From Asterella californica (lineage: Eukaryota > Streptophyta > Marchantiopsida > Marchantiales > Aytoniaceae): DNA of 64,000 nucleotides. This document shows, in pieces, positions 1 to 8,889 of the stretch. Below the pieces are notes generated by a model. The model did no database searches. It had not been told where the DNA came from and saw only the letters and a program-made list of their open reading frames with translations. The first letter of the stretch is position 1. Every line of letters begins with the position of its first letter. A program made the translations under genes and the position numbers. Location: assembly GCA_036924285.1 (NCBI GenBank), contig JAYKYS010000010.1, positions 9,114,001 through 9,178,000 on the forward strand, given 5' to 3'.

Positions 1-862
1 GACCACTCGCGTTAATGAGTGACGTGTCAAGAAATATTGGACGTAAGCAAAAGCGCTGATGTTTGCGGGGACGCAAACATGTGAGGGTGGGCGTCTGTGG
101 TGCCCACAATTTACAAGATGTACGAATTTTTGAAATTTTTGAAGATAATAACATGTATGTGTAATTGAAATAACCTTGTTGCTTAAGATTACATCTGGCT
201 TAGAAGAAAGATAGTTCTAAGAACTTTTTGTAAGAGAAGTCGACTTCTTCCGAGAAGACGTCTTTCCGACCAGGTCTTCAGAAGACTGAAGACTGAAGAC
301 GGGTGTCTTCCAGAAGATAGCAATCACGACTGCATGAGTATCCATCACGCACCACCTACGAGAGGGGTATGTGTACCTACCAGGTAGCCACCATGGTAGT
401 AGGTAGATCGAACCCTTAATCGCTCAAGGAAGATACTGGAGAAGGCACATTAGCACGAAATCAGCTGACTGCTTCTTGCACCGAATGGCAACTGCGCATT
501 GGGAGATCGATTGCAATCAGGGTGTCAAATTGGACTTGGAACCGAGGAGAGTGTAATTGAGAACTCAGAGAACCGAATTGAGACCAGAGAGAGAGCGAGG
601 ACGATTCTGTGAGAGCTGGAAGCACAGTCGAGCTGAAGGTATCCCTTCGGATTCCAAGAAGTAGACATTGAGGTCGATTAGAGAAGTTTCCAAGGAAGAG
701 AAGAATCGATTGCAGCAGCAGAGAGGTGCAGCTCAAGATTGACGACAAGAGCAGGTTCATAGGATCGCATTACAGCTGAGATTGAGACCGGAAGCGCATA
801 GAAGACTGAAAGTGCACCAGAAGCAGCCAGAAGCTATACTGAGGTTCTTCCCGTGTTTTGTT
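1..862. other. Unassigned leading region
   Basis: No gene is recognised here. About 230-320 is packed with GAAGAC/GTCTTC words in both orientations and could fold extensively. About 350-410 has an imperfect inverted repeat around CTACC/GGTAG. The stretch 430-860 is purine-rich on the + strand. Open frames are short and have no recognisable domain. The region ends at the boundary of a reverse-strand LTR. Confidence 0.5.
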
Positions 863-1996
863 TTTTCTCACCGCTTCCCGTCTCTGATTTGCAAACTTTA
901 CACCGCTAACATGCAAACACAATCACAAGTTAGCGTCCATGCACCACTTACCTTATCTCAGTTTCGTCCGGACCGGAGCCGGACCGTCTCCTTAATCATC
1001 AAGCTCAGCATTCCCTAAGTCCCGACCTAGGCCCGCCTAGGTCGGTCCCTAACATGAGCAAGTCATAATATGACTTGGGGCGGACTTCTCATAAAGTCTA
1101 GGGTCCTAAACGGTGCCTCCAGCACACCTAGCGGCCCAATCGCCCGTGATGTCCGTCTGGGTCTAGGCTCCCGAACGGTGGTCTAACCCGCCGACTCGTT
1201 CCCTAGTCTTGCCCCAGCCCTTACAGCGTTCTTAAGTCCAGACGTCCAAGTCTGGACGGGAACGTGTCTTGGAACCGGTCCAGCCGTCACCTCATGCCCC
1301 CAGAGTCTGTACGCCGAACCCTGGGGTCGGGTGACTCGTCCTGACCCACCCAGGACGAGTCACCGGACGGGACCGCCGATCCCCAGAAGGAGATCGACGG
1401 TCCCGCCCTCCTCTTTGGTCCCTGAAAATTATACCACAACCCGATCCTGGTTCTGTCATAACTCCCAGGTTGGAAGTCAGTTCGAGGAGTGTAATATATC
1501 ACTGGAAAGCTCTCGACGAGACTTTTCCAATGATACCTCACTCGCCTCGAGATCTTACGTGGAGCTCCGTCCACGACCTAAAACGTCGCTGGAGCTCCAA
1601 CACTTAGTCATTTTTCCGAGAATCTGTGGTCCAGACCTAGACTCGCATCCTGTGGTCGGACCAGCGTCCGAACCACGGTCTGTCTGCGTCTCGGACTCAC
1701 GTCTCAGACTCACGTCTCGGACCTACGTCTTAGACTTATGTCTCAGACTCATGTTTCGATCCGTTCTCAACAATCGCCCTCTTAGGTCAGCGTTTGTCTG
1801 GGGTCCTCTTGGGATAGACCCTTAGGTCCTAACCCAATGTTCCAACCTTGGTTCAGAGAACCACTTAAGGTTCCTTTGATCCCGACTTCTTGACCAAGCC
1901 GTTCAGTCCCACTCGCAGCGTTCGCAACCTAGCGCAAGTCCACTAGGGTTCCGTTGTTCGCGTCTGCGCCCGATCTTGAGACTGAGGGTCGCGACA
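863..1996 (-). mobile_element. Solo LTR of the Ty3/gypsy family found whole at 51752-59394
   Basis: Read on the minus strand, this begins TGTCGCGA at 1996 and follows the LTRs at 51752-52867 and 58280-59394 almost throughout. It has the same tandem 12-13 bp words (about 1690-1760 here), the same GAAAGCTCTCGACGAGA-type inverted repeat, and the same CGACCTAGG hairpin near 1022-1048. The 3' end (863-900) is diverged and the exact edge is uncertain by several bases. No primer-binding site, polypurine tract or internal region adjoins either end, so this is a solo LTR. No target duplication is visible. At 1328-1362 it has a 13-bp-arm inverted repeat where the other LTRs carry TATATAT, so its promoter is probably lost. 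Confidence 0.85.
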
Positions 1997-2401
1997 GACG
2001 GAGTGGTGGCGTAGGATCTTTCACAGATCAGAATCAGAGAACCGAGGGTACGAGCTCGAGAAGAAGATCTTACCCATGATCTCGAGGAAGTGGCATGTGT
2101 CTGGAAGCACGACTTGCCTCTTCCTGGAAGATAGATAAGGAAGGAATGGGTGGAAGATAGAAGCGTATCGGGAGCCACGAAAACGTCTTCTGGCGAAGCT
2201 ATTTCTTCACCTCTTTTCCAAGAGGAAAGCACAGAAGACGAGATACCTTGGAGATCAAGACGTGGAGTTCCTGGAAGTCATCTGGGAGAGGTTGCCTTTC
2301 AATTAGGGCGCCTTCTTCCACGCTTACGTTTAGACAGAGTTGGTGTACTTGGGCATCCCAGCAGGAGGACACCTCATCCCGTTCTTCTGTTATCTGTACG
2401 T
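1997..2401. other. Unassigned spacer
   Basis: Between two LTR fragments. No recognisable domain, RNA or repeat. Open frames across it are short and overlap on both strands. Confidence 0.4.
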
Positions 2402-2840
2402 TGTCGGAGTGTGATTCGTCTATCTAAGAAAGCGCTGGGCTTCTGGCTGTGGTTGTTTACTCAAGAGGTAGGCCTTTCAGGTTACAACAGGGCGCTATAA
2501 GCACTCACACAGGTGTTTAGGATCCTCTAATATATTCAGAAAGCGAAATTCAGGTCTAACTAGTAGTAATAGGATCAGGCGGTGAACTTTAACACTCAAG
2601 GAGAGGAAAACTATGATGGTTCTGACTTCTAAAATTCTCCTATATGTAAGAGAGACCCTATTAAGCACACACACGAAGTTTCATCTTGAGATCAAATTCT
2701 GGCACCGAGATATGGACAGAAAAGTTCTGGGTAAAGATATTGCGACAATTTTTGATACTGAGACAGCTATTTCGACGTACAACAAAAAATTGGCTCGATC
2801 ATTTTCGAAGATTCTTACAAGATTTGGAGTCTGCAGTCTC
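2402..2840 (-). mobile_element. 3' fragment of a second LTR family (LTR2)
   Basis: Read on the minus strand, this matches about 23545-23983, the 3' third of the solo LTR at 22590-23983, and ends at the same CACTCCGACA terminus (2402 here). The other edge stops near 2840, where R1 sequence begins. Divergence is clearly higher than between the gypsy LTRs, so the fragment is old. Confidence 0.75.
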
Positions 2841-3150
2841 GTGTTCCCAAACAGCGGACCTCCTTCGAAATCACTCTACAACACTTGAATTTCATCAACT
2901 TTAGCTTGAAAATTTTTGGTATAATTTCATGTACGAACAACTCTACCAGATCGATTCTCTTCCATTTATTTGATACCTTGATGTTGTGTCCATCAACCAT
3001 AGCAAGCAATTGTCACTACAGATGTCAAAATGGTATAAGCATCCCACATCGAAGCAAAAGACTAAATAGATCGTTACTCGATATGGAAACAATGGGAGCA
3101 TCCCGCATCGTCAGAAAATGCTAAGTTTGTTTTGCCACACTAGCCATTTT
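2841..3150 (-). repeat. R1 repeat, 5'-end fragment
   Basis: The reverse complement matches 29215-29520 and 21040-21370, the 5' ends of the two longer R1 copies. It contains two words resembling the plant snRNA upstream sequence element: ATCCCACATCG near 3042 and ATCCCGCATCG near 3098. It is truncated at 2840 by LTR2. Confidence 0.75.
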
Positions 3151-4026
3151 TTTTCTGATCAATATTTAACTTATCTCTCTTAATGAGCTGAGAAGGAAAG
3201 TTTTGAATACTCTGTTTATCTATTTTAATTTATGGTGCATCAAATGTAGATAACAAGACAACTTGTTTCTCGATTTTCACTTGATCATAGTTAGATCTTT
3301 AATAAACTAAAAAGCATGTTAACGTTGAATATCTTCCTGGAAATGAGATAGTGGAAAGAAAAGACTGCATGAAGGGTGAGTCTCCTCATTACTTATTATA
3401 TAAAATTTTGATCCAAAAATAATATTAACGCGCGAAGTGAACATTTGTTTCATTAAGAACTGTTCATCCACTTATTACTCGAACAGAAAAATCACTACCG
3501 TATGCAAGGGGGCAGTTGTACAGGTACATCCGTCGCTCAGGATTAATTGATATTTTCTGTATTCTCAATCGGTTGGAATTCTGAAAAGTCTGATTTAAAA
3601 TGATGAATAGCACAATTTTGCAGGCTAAAATATTACATGGTAACAAACTAAAATTTAATTGATAAATGATATATATAAAGAGACTCCCCGTTAATTGCCT
3701 AGGATGATTTTCAGTTCCGGAATATTTGTACCCCGAGCACTAATTAAAGCTCTTCATCCTGCACCAGGAGGACTGCCGTCAGTAGATCCAAGTCAAACTC
3801 AGTGCTGATCGAGCATTTCCTTTGTCCAGGTCATCGTTCCTTGTTACTTGTACTGGGCACCTCGTGGAGTTTGACTTGTATTGCGGGGAGGAGAGTCGCC
3901 CCTCTGTTATGAACAAGGATCCCGGACAGCTTGACAGGCACTACTGAGGGTAATCTAGAACCATACAACCAGCTCATGTGGTGGACTTGATCGAGGTTCT
4001 TATTCTGTGTCCGAAGAGGAAGAAGT
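3151..4026 (+). repeat. U1-a upstream block, also present inverted at 28331-29215
   Basis: This roughly 880 bp segment immediately precedes the first U1 gene and recurs on the opposite strand at 28331-29215 with high identity, still followed by the first bases of a U1. No open frame of note lies in it. Parts of the proximal 250 bp also resemble the upstream blocks of the other U1 units (GGAGG-rich, CAGGTCAAG, GAACCATA). Confidence 0.7.
3959..4026 (+). promoter_or_regulatory. U1-a promoter
   Basis: The motif AACCATA starts at -68 and GTGGACTTGA at -46 relative to the U1 start. A weak TATA-like stretch (TTCTTATT) lies near -30. The -68 and -46 words recur at matching positions before the other U1 genes and, slightly altered, before U2. 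The canonical plant USE (RTCCCACATCG) is not found here. Confidence 0.5.
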
Positions 4027-4188
4027 ATACTTACCTGGGCGGGGCCTATCGCTGAACCGGAAGGGCGATGACCTATGATGAGCTCTTCCATTGCACTACG
4101 GTGGGGCAAGTTGTAGCATTTCCCAAAGCGGGAAAATGCACGTCATAATTTGTGATAGCGGAGGGCTCGCGTTCGCGCGGCCCTCCAC
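4027..4188 (+). ncRNA. U1: U1 spliceosomal RNA (copy a)
   Basis: U1 is the RNA of the U1 snRNP, which pairs with 5' splice sites in the nucleus. The 5' end ATACTTACCTG is the invariant splice-site-pairing sequence. Stem-loop 1 follows (loop CTGAACCGGAAGG), then stem-loop 2 with the U1A-type loop ATTGCAC, then stem-loop 3 (GCATTT...AAATGC). The Sm site sits in ATAATTTGTG, and the 3' hairpin is GAGGGCTCGC...GCGCGGCCCTC. The length of about 162 nt fits plant U1. All functional motifs are intact. The change CCCAAAGCGGG in stem-loop 3, against CCCCAAGCGGG in the others, is minor. Downstream CCAAACCAATTCTAACAAGCAT resembles the text after the other U1 copies and may be the 3' processing box. Confidence 0.93.
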
Positions 4189-4465
4189 CAAACCAATTCT
4201 AACAAGCATCGTATGGGAGCACGCATTGCGATTCTTGATCAGGGAGGAAACGACCGCAACAACAGTGCCTGTCACGCATTACGAGCTTCATGAGTAAGAT
4301 ACTCTAGGTGAGGGAAATTGTACGCCGAAGCCACCAGAGAAGCAGAAAATCGGTGGGTTGCTCATGTGGCTCATCTCTTTTACTGACTGTGCTGGGAAAT
4401 CAGCTCGTGATCAGAGTCATCGATATATGATGTTACATCGTTAATCGATGGTTGCATTGCATGTC

Positions 4466-5000
4466 GGCGCATGGAGTTGGAAACGAACGTTAGGCGTTCT
4501 TTTATTCGTGCTTCACGTCTGCAGTGCTGTCTTCTCTCCTCCGAGCAGTGGGTGCGCGGGACGTACACTACAGCATCAACACCTCTCAGTTCTGTCTTAG
4601 ATGAAGCGCTTATCCATTTTCGCAGGAATTTGACGGATAGGCTTGGACAAATGTGCCGTTCCGTCAGCTCCTAACGCAGACTGAGCAATAAGAAATGGTC
4701 GGAGAGGAAATGGCAATATTCTGAAGCAAATTCCCTGCGACTAATGCAAGGTGCAGGCTTTTAGTCAAACGAGCATTTCTTCGACCAGCATTACTATTAG
4801 TTTACTCTGTCACATATTGGATCAAGTGTTATCCCTGTTTCCAGATACAGAAGTCGGAGACCGAACAGGACTAGGACAAGTGAAACACGGAAGGCTTCAC
4901 GTCCTCGGAGGTGGAAGCTTCGATCCGTCAGGATGCAGCACCTTGTGGAAGCCTTCCGTCTTAGTCTTCCAGGATATGTAAACGCTTCGAAACCACCCTG
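4466..5000 (+). repeat. Module M (copy 1), shared downstream block of snRNA units
   Basis: Begins about 440 bp after the U1-a start. It contains AACGTTAGGCGTTCT, then TACAGCATCAACACCT, then AAGCGCTTATCCATT, then GCAGACTGAGC and AATGGTCGG, then GCAAGGTGCAGGC. The same ordered words follow U1-c (10322-10830), U2-a (8700-8870, truncated), U2-b (minus, 44430-44905) and U1-d (minus, 47930-48320). No coding frame is preserved across copies and no known RNA is recognised. Confidence 0.7.
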
Positions 5001-5850
5001 GATTTCGCGTGTGCTTTTCAGGACCCATCGTTCAATTTTACCTCACGTTGTAAGAATTTTCTTCCCTAAGGCGTCTGTTCGATCGATGGTACAGAGATTA
5101 TTTAAGCAAAGTAGAATGTGGAAGGCAGGCCTAGGGTACAATGTATAGTAAGGAGCTCCCTGAAGGTGGCAGAAGGACCTTTCTAAATCACATTCCGTCC
5201 ATCTTCTCATTCCCACTATTCCTGTGGTTTCGTGGAAAATAAACAGGCGGCTTTCCTCCGACGATAATCGCATTGTAGTCAAGTTTTTTCAATATCGTGG
5301 TGCAAAAGGAGTTACGTGTTCATGAGATTAGAAATCTTAACAGTTCCTTGGCTGTGTAATGGCTAGGTCTATAGACCTAGCCATGGTTCTGTGTGAGTGC
5401 ACCAAAATCTCTGTCAGTGATACAAACGACATCAAACATAGCATCCCGCAACCGCAAATTAGTGTATGAGATAAAGCGCTGCGATCAAAGTGTGAACTTT
5501 CAATACTCACGCGGACAACTATTTATAACTAACGCGGAATAGTATAGTTCGAAAACATTAGAATATTGAAGGCGAAAATGTTCATAAACTTTGCTTGGTT
5601 ATTTGCATCGCACGAAGCTCAAGCCCCAGAGGGTCGCTACGTCGCTACGTTACTGTTATTCGTAACTCAGCTATTTCTTGTCGCGCAAGGCCCTTGTAAT
5701 TGAGGTTAAAGGTAAGAAGTATGTTCTGATCTGCACTATGATCCTGCTGGAAACTTCGATCAGAGGCGACAGTAAGACGGGGTAAATCGCTCCAATTGGA
5801 AATTCTGCAATTGTTCGCAAGTTCTGGAAAGTCGAGAGGAAGGAGATCCA
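5001..5850. other. Spacer with a perfect palindrome at 5359-5384
   Basis: No gene is recognised. At 5359-5384 a 26-nt perfect palindrome reads ATGGCTAGGTCTA and its complement with no loop. The remainder has only short open frames. Confidence 0.5.
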
Positions 5851-6243
5851 GAATGCCTGCTGGGCCGGAATCTTCACCTGCCAGTCCTGAGTGCTTGGCT
5901 TCTCCCTCTTCATGATCAGATTCAGTTCCAGACCTCCAAGTATCTGCTTGGGTTGAAGCCCCACTTCATTTCCTGGCTCGAAGGAGGAAGAAAGCGACGC
6001 ATTGAATAGCCAACAGATGGAAAGACCCATCAAGCCGCACAACGGGAAGAGGAAGGAGGCAGTTGTACAGGTCAAGCTTTTCATCGTGGAGTTGTTTGAC
6101 ATCTATTTGGTAGAGCAGAGTTGCCCTCTGTTTTGAACAGGGAAGGTTTTACAGGCTCTACTGTGGGTCAAATTGAACCATAAGCACTGGTTCCGGAATG
6201 GATTTAATCGAGGTACATTAACTATGTGCGAAGAGGAAGCTGC
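5850..6243 (+). repeat. U1-b upstream block
   Basis: Shares ordered words with 9440-9842 upstream of U1-c: GGATCTTCACTTGC-like, TTGGCTTCTCC-like, AAGCCCCACTTCATTT, GGAGGCAGTTGTACAGG and GAATTGTTTGACAT-like. The conservation extends about 400 bp upstream, much further than a core snRNA promoter needs. The open frames on the opposite strand here are shadows of the repeated DNA. Confidence 0.6.
6175..6243 (+). promoter_or_regulatory. U1-b promoter
   Basis: AACCATAAGC starts at -69, ATGGATTTAA at -46 (a variant of GTGGACTTG), and GTACATTAAC covers about -31 to -22 as the TATA-like element. Spacing to the U1 start is the same as in U1-a and U1-c. Confidence 0.5.
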
Positions 6244-6405
6244 ATACTTACCTGGGCGGGGCCTATCGCTGATCCGGAAGGGCGATGACCTACGACGAGC
6301 TACTCCATTGCACCCCGGTGTGGCGAGGTTGTAGCATTTCCCCAAGGGGAAAATGCACGTCATAATTTGTGATAGCGGAGGGCTCGCGTCCGCGCGGCCC
6401 TCCTC
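6244..6405 (+). ncRNA. U1: U1 spliceosomal RNA (copy b)
   Basis: Full-length U1 with ATACTTACCTG at the 5' end. The stem-loop 1 loop CTGATCCGGAAGG is closer to the usual GATCAAGAAGG than copy a. The stem-loop 2 ATTGCAC loop, stem-loop 3, Sm site ATAATTTGTG and 3' hairpin are all intact. The 3' hairpin loop is CGTCCGCG rather than CGTTCGCG. It lies 2.2 kb after U1-a and 1.9 kb before U2-a. It looks functional by motif, but expression cannot be judged. Confidence 0.93.
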
Positions 6406-6985
6406 CAAATCAACTTCCAAGAAGGATTGTGATTGCAAATTTGAGAGACCGCCTCGACGCATCACTATTATCACGAATTCGACAGTCTTGGAAACCGCCG
6501 GATAGAAATGGCTCTTGCTTCCGGGTTGCCTACCACCCCTCTTGCTGACTATGCTGGTAACTGATGTTTTCTCGATGTCTTCTTTGAGGTTACGATGTCT
6601 GTTCATTTGTTCGTGACGGAGAACTTCGAGTGCTGACTCTAGTGGGTATTCTATCGGCAGACCTCGGAATTCCAGTTCCCTGGGGCGCCTGGGAAAATGA
6701 TGACTGCGGAAACCGCAGCCCTCCTAGTTGATCCAGCAGGAAATTGTTGCATTCGTGGCGTTCGATGGATCAAAGATCAAAGAGCGATATAGCGCTAAAT
6801 TTCCTGCACAACTCATCCCGTGAGTCATAGTGCCTGCTGTGCTTATGCTTAGCGTTGATGCTTAGCTCACTACATCTAGCACAGAGATATGTGACGACGT
6901 GATCCTGAGTTCAAGAAAATTGGTCGGTGGGCCTGTCATCATTCTGTGTAAACCGCTCCCGTTTGAGATCCAGCCAATTACATTA
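6406..6985. other. Spacer between U1-b and the U2 upstream block
   Basis: Module M is not evident after this U1 copy. No gene or known RNA is recognised. Long reverse frames through here and U1-b are non-coding shadows. Confidence 0.4.
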
Positions 6986-7682
6986 GAGTGCTGCCAGTCC
7001 CGAAGGAATTCATTGAAGCCACTTTGTCTCTCCAACTCTAGTCTCACTTTTGATGGGGTTGCGTGTTTGCAGCGACTGCTGCAGCTGGGGACTCCGTAAG
7101 TGCGATTAGATGATATTTATACTGTATACGTGTATTTGCAGTTCTTCATACATGTGGCTTTTGAAGGGGTTGGGTTCGGAGAAAAACTTGGGAACATCTC
7201 TAGCTACACGTGATCAGCAAGGTCGACGACCAGTTGATTGTATCACATGAACTTGACAAAGTATGATTTTGCGGCAGCCCGTGTTTAGTCTGGTACTGGC
7301 CTCGAGAGTCGCTTTGGAAAGTGACATCCTCAATTGCATTGAGAGATACAGAAAGAGGTTTTAGATTCGGCACTGCCCTGCCATTTATGAAATTGGAGTT
7401 TGTAAGCGAGAGGGACGGAGCGAGCGATTACTGATTGAACGCATTTGTTCTTTTGTTTTCGTCCGAACTCGCTCCAAGTAATGCTTCAGTCCTCTGTAAC
7501 TTGTAAGGACGTGGAGGTCAGTTCGAACCATACACTAGTCCTGTAGAGTCTGATTTGGCCTCCAAGTAGCTATTCTGCCGATCCCACGAATAACAGCCGT
7601 GTGATCAGCTCAGAGCGAACTATCTTTCGCCTTGTACTAAAGAATACGGTGTGCGGGTCACAGAGACGGCTTATCTCAACAT

Positions 7683-8003
7683 TTGGAACGCTTCCCCACA
7701 GGGAGCACCCACCAACATAATCCAAGAAGGAATGTACTGAAGACATGGCCGGTCGCAATGAACTTGCTTGCAGCACATGCCAGCGTTGTAACGGGAACTG
7801 TACAAGTCTGTGCTCTGCCAGTTTTCATTCCAGATGTGTTTGCGGGGACGATGGATTCACTCAGTCAAGTGTTTGCTTCAATCCTTTTCTTCTCAGTAGC
7901 GTGTGGGAGTGTTCGTTTCACCTTGACCCTGAGGCCGAACCACGTAAAGTACAAACCATTACATTTTAGTGTATTCTTGGAGTTCTTGTTTAGTATGGGA
8001 TGA
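7683..8003 (+). CDS. Conserved open frame upstream of U2, unknown product
   Basis: A 106-codon open frame starts at GAACGCTTCC; the first codon in the track is not ATG, and an internal ATG lies at 7759 (MNLLAAH...). The product has a hydrophobic middle (CALPVFIPDVFAG and ILFFSVACG), so a membrane segment is possible. Between the two genomic copies the frame stays open and changes at only three residues by eye, two of them at the extreme C-terminus. In the overlapping +2 frame an ATG-started 74-codon ORF (7745-7969) is also open and is Cys-rich (CSTCQRCNGNC, CSASFHSRCVC). Neither resembles a family I know. The copies are recent, so conservation alone does not prove coding. The stretch could instead be an extended promoter or an RNA. 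Confidence 0.2.
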   Translation: MERFPTGSTHQHNPRRNVLKTWPVAMNLLAAHASVVTGTVQVCALPVFIPDVFAGTMDSLSQVFASILFFSVACGSVRFTLTLRPNHVKYKPLHFSVFLEFLFSMG

Positions 8004-8040
8004 ACAGAAGTACAGTCCTTAGTTCGCAGGTGCTAGAGTA

Positions 8041-8111
8041 AACCCATAACAGTTGCGTATCCCGTGGATGTCTTGCGACAGTCATATAGCCTTGAGTCTG
8101 GAATGTGAGGT
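8041..8111 (+). promoter_or_regulatory. U2-a promoter
   Basis: AACCCATAA starts at -71, GTGGATGTCTTGCGA at -48 and CATATAG at about -29. The order and spacing match the U1 promoters (AACCATAA, then GTGGACTTGGACGA, then TACATTAA). The upstream word TATCCCGTGG is only a distant match to the plant USE. The inverted copy keeps all three elements. Confidence 0.55.
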
Positions 8112-8308
8112 ATACCTTTCTCGGCCTTTTGGCTAAGATCAAGTGTAGTATCTGTTCTTATCAGTTTAATATCTGATACGAGGGTCGTCGACCCTCACGA
8201 TATTAATCTTATTTCTTTCACGGGTGTGATTCCAGACGGGTAGCTTGCTACTCCGGACTCGCCAGTGTCGCCTTGGTATTGCACTATCTCCTAGGCCGGC
8301 GCAGCCCA
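8112..8308 (+). ncRNA. U2: U2 spliceosomal RNA (copy a)
   Basis: U2 is the branch-point-recognising snRNA. The first 67 nt are essentially the universal U2 5' domain: ATACCTTTCTCGGCC, TTTTGGCTAAGATCAAG, the branch-pairing GTAGTA, then TCTGTTCTTATCAG and TTTAATATCTGATA. A compensated hairpin GAGGGTCGTCGACCCTC follows, then CACGATATTAAT. The expected Sm site region reads CTTATTTCTTTCACGG, a poor match to AUUUUUG. The stem-loop 3/4 segment has the conserved ACGGGTAGCTTGCTAC and ends at GGCCGGCGCAGCCC, giving about 197 nt, the usual plant length. Downstream sequence is shared with U2-b. Confidence 0.93.
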
Positions 8309-8870
8309 TCCTCCTTCAAAGGGAGACCCAAACAAACACAAACAGGACGCGGAGCCTGAAGGTGGAGGTAGTTTGCCCCAGTGGTGCTCTGATCGCATAA
8401 GAGGGCTGGGGATCCAGGTCCTCAAATTGTGAAGATATCAGAAGCGCTGCATTCGCGCTCGAGGAAACATGAAATTCGATTTACCTTCGCGCCTTGATCA
8501 GTAGCGGGATGTCGTGACTTGTTCCCGGCGTGCGCAGGCTTCGCTTCTTGTACAGTCAGAAAGACGCAAAGCCAATTCGCTGTTTAAAGGTCTTATTTGT
8601 GATGGAGATCACTGCAGTAAGATTCCCTATCACGAACACCAACCTCATGAATGAATCGTGATCAGAGTGACATGCTCTTTCCTTTGTTGTTGATTGTATT
8701 GGATTTAGAAACGTTAGGCGTTCTGTTCTCTCGTTCTCCATGTGGGATGTTGCTGTATTATCTCTTCAGAACAGTGGATGTGCAGGACTTAGATTACAGC
8801 ATCAACACCTTTCAGTCTTATTTCACAGGAAGCGCTTACCCATTATCGCGGGATAGCCCACCACCCACAT
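8309..8870 (+). repeat. U2-a downstream block with truncated module M
   Basis: Matches 44725-45573 on the minus strand, apart from a 283 bp tandem duplication in the other copy. 8700-8850 is the start of module M (AACGTTAGGCGTTCTG, TACAGCATCAACACC). M is cut off at the palindrome beginning at 8848. Confidence 0.75.
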
Positions 8871-8889
8871 GGGTGGTGGGCTATCCCGC
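8848..8889. repeat. 20-bp-arm palindrome at the end of the inverted duplication
   Basis: Arms 8848-8867 and 8870-8889 are perfectly complementary around a 2-nt centre. The left arm is the normal M sequence. The matching copy at 44726-44752 has only that single arm and continues into M. Homology with the other copy therefore ends at the fold-back. Confidence 0.85.

Larger units (their letters stand above)
6986..8111 (+). repeat. U2-a upstream block, inverted copy at 45771-46837
   Basis: It is the 5' part of a larger inverted duplication (6986-8870 against 44725-46837). The section 7140-7240 has a roughly 40 bp segment missing in the other copy. The section 7683-8111 is unusually well conserved, with about ten differences by eye. 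A truncated relative lies at 11230-11425 after U1-c, implying that a further U2 unit once followed there. Confidence 0.8.

Noticed and set aside
1287..1825. Overlapping frames on both strands (95 and 164 codons)
   Set aside because: Lie wholly within a solo LTR; equivalent frames at 52077-52373 and 58605-58988 are also LTR shadows.
6103..6606. 167-codon reverse open frame
   Set aside because: Runs antisense through U1-b and its promoter; shadow of a non-coding RNA locus.
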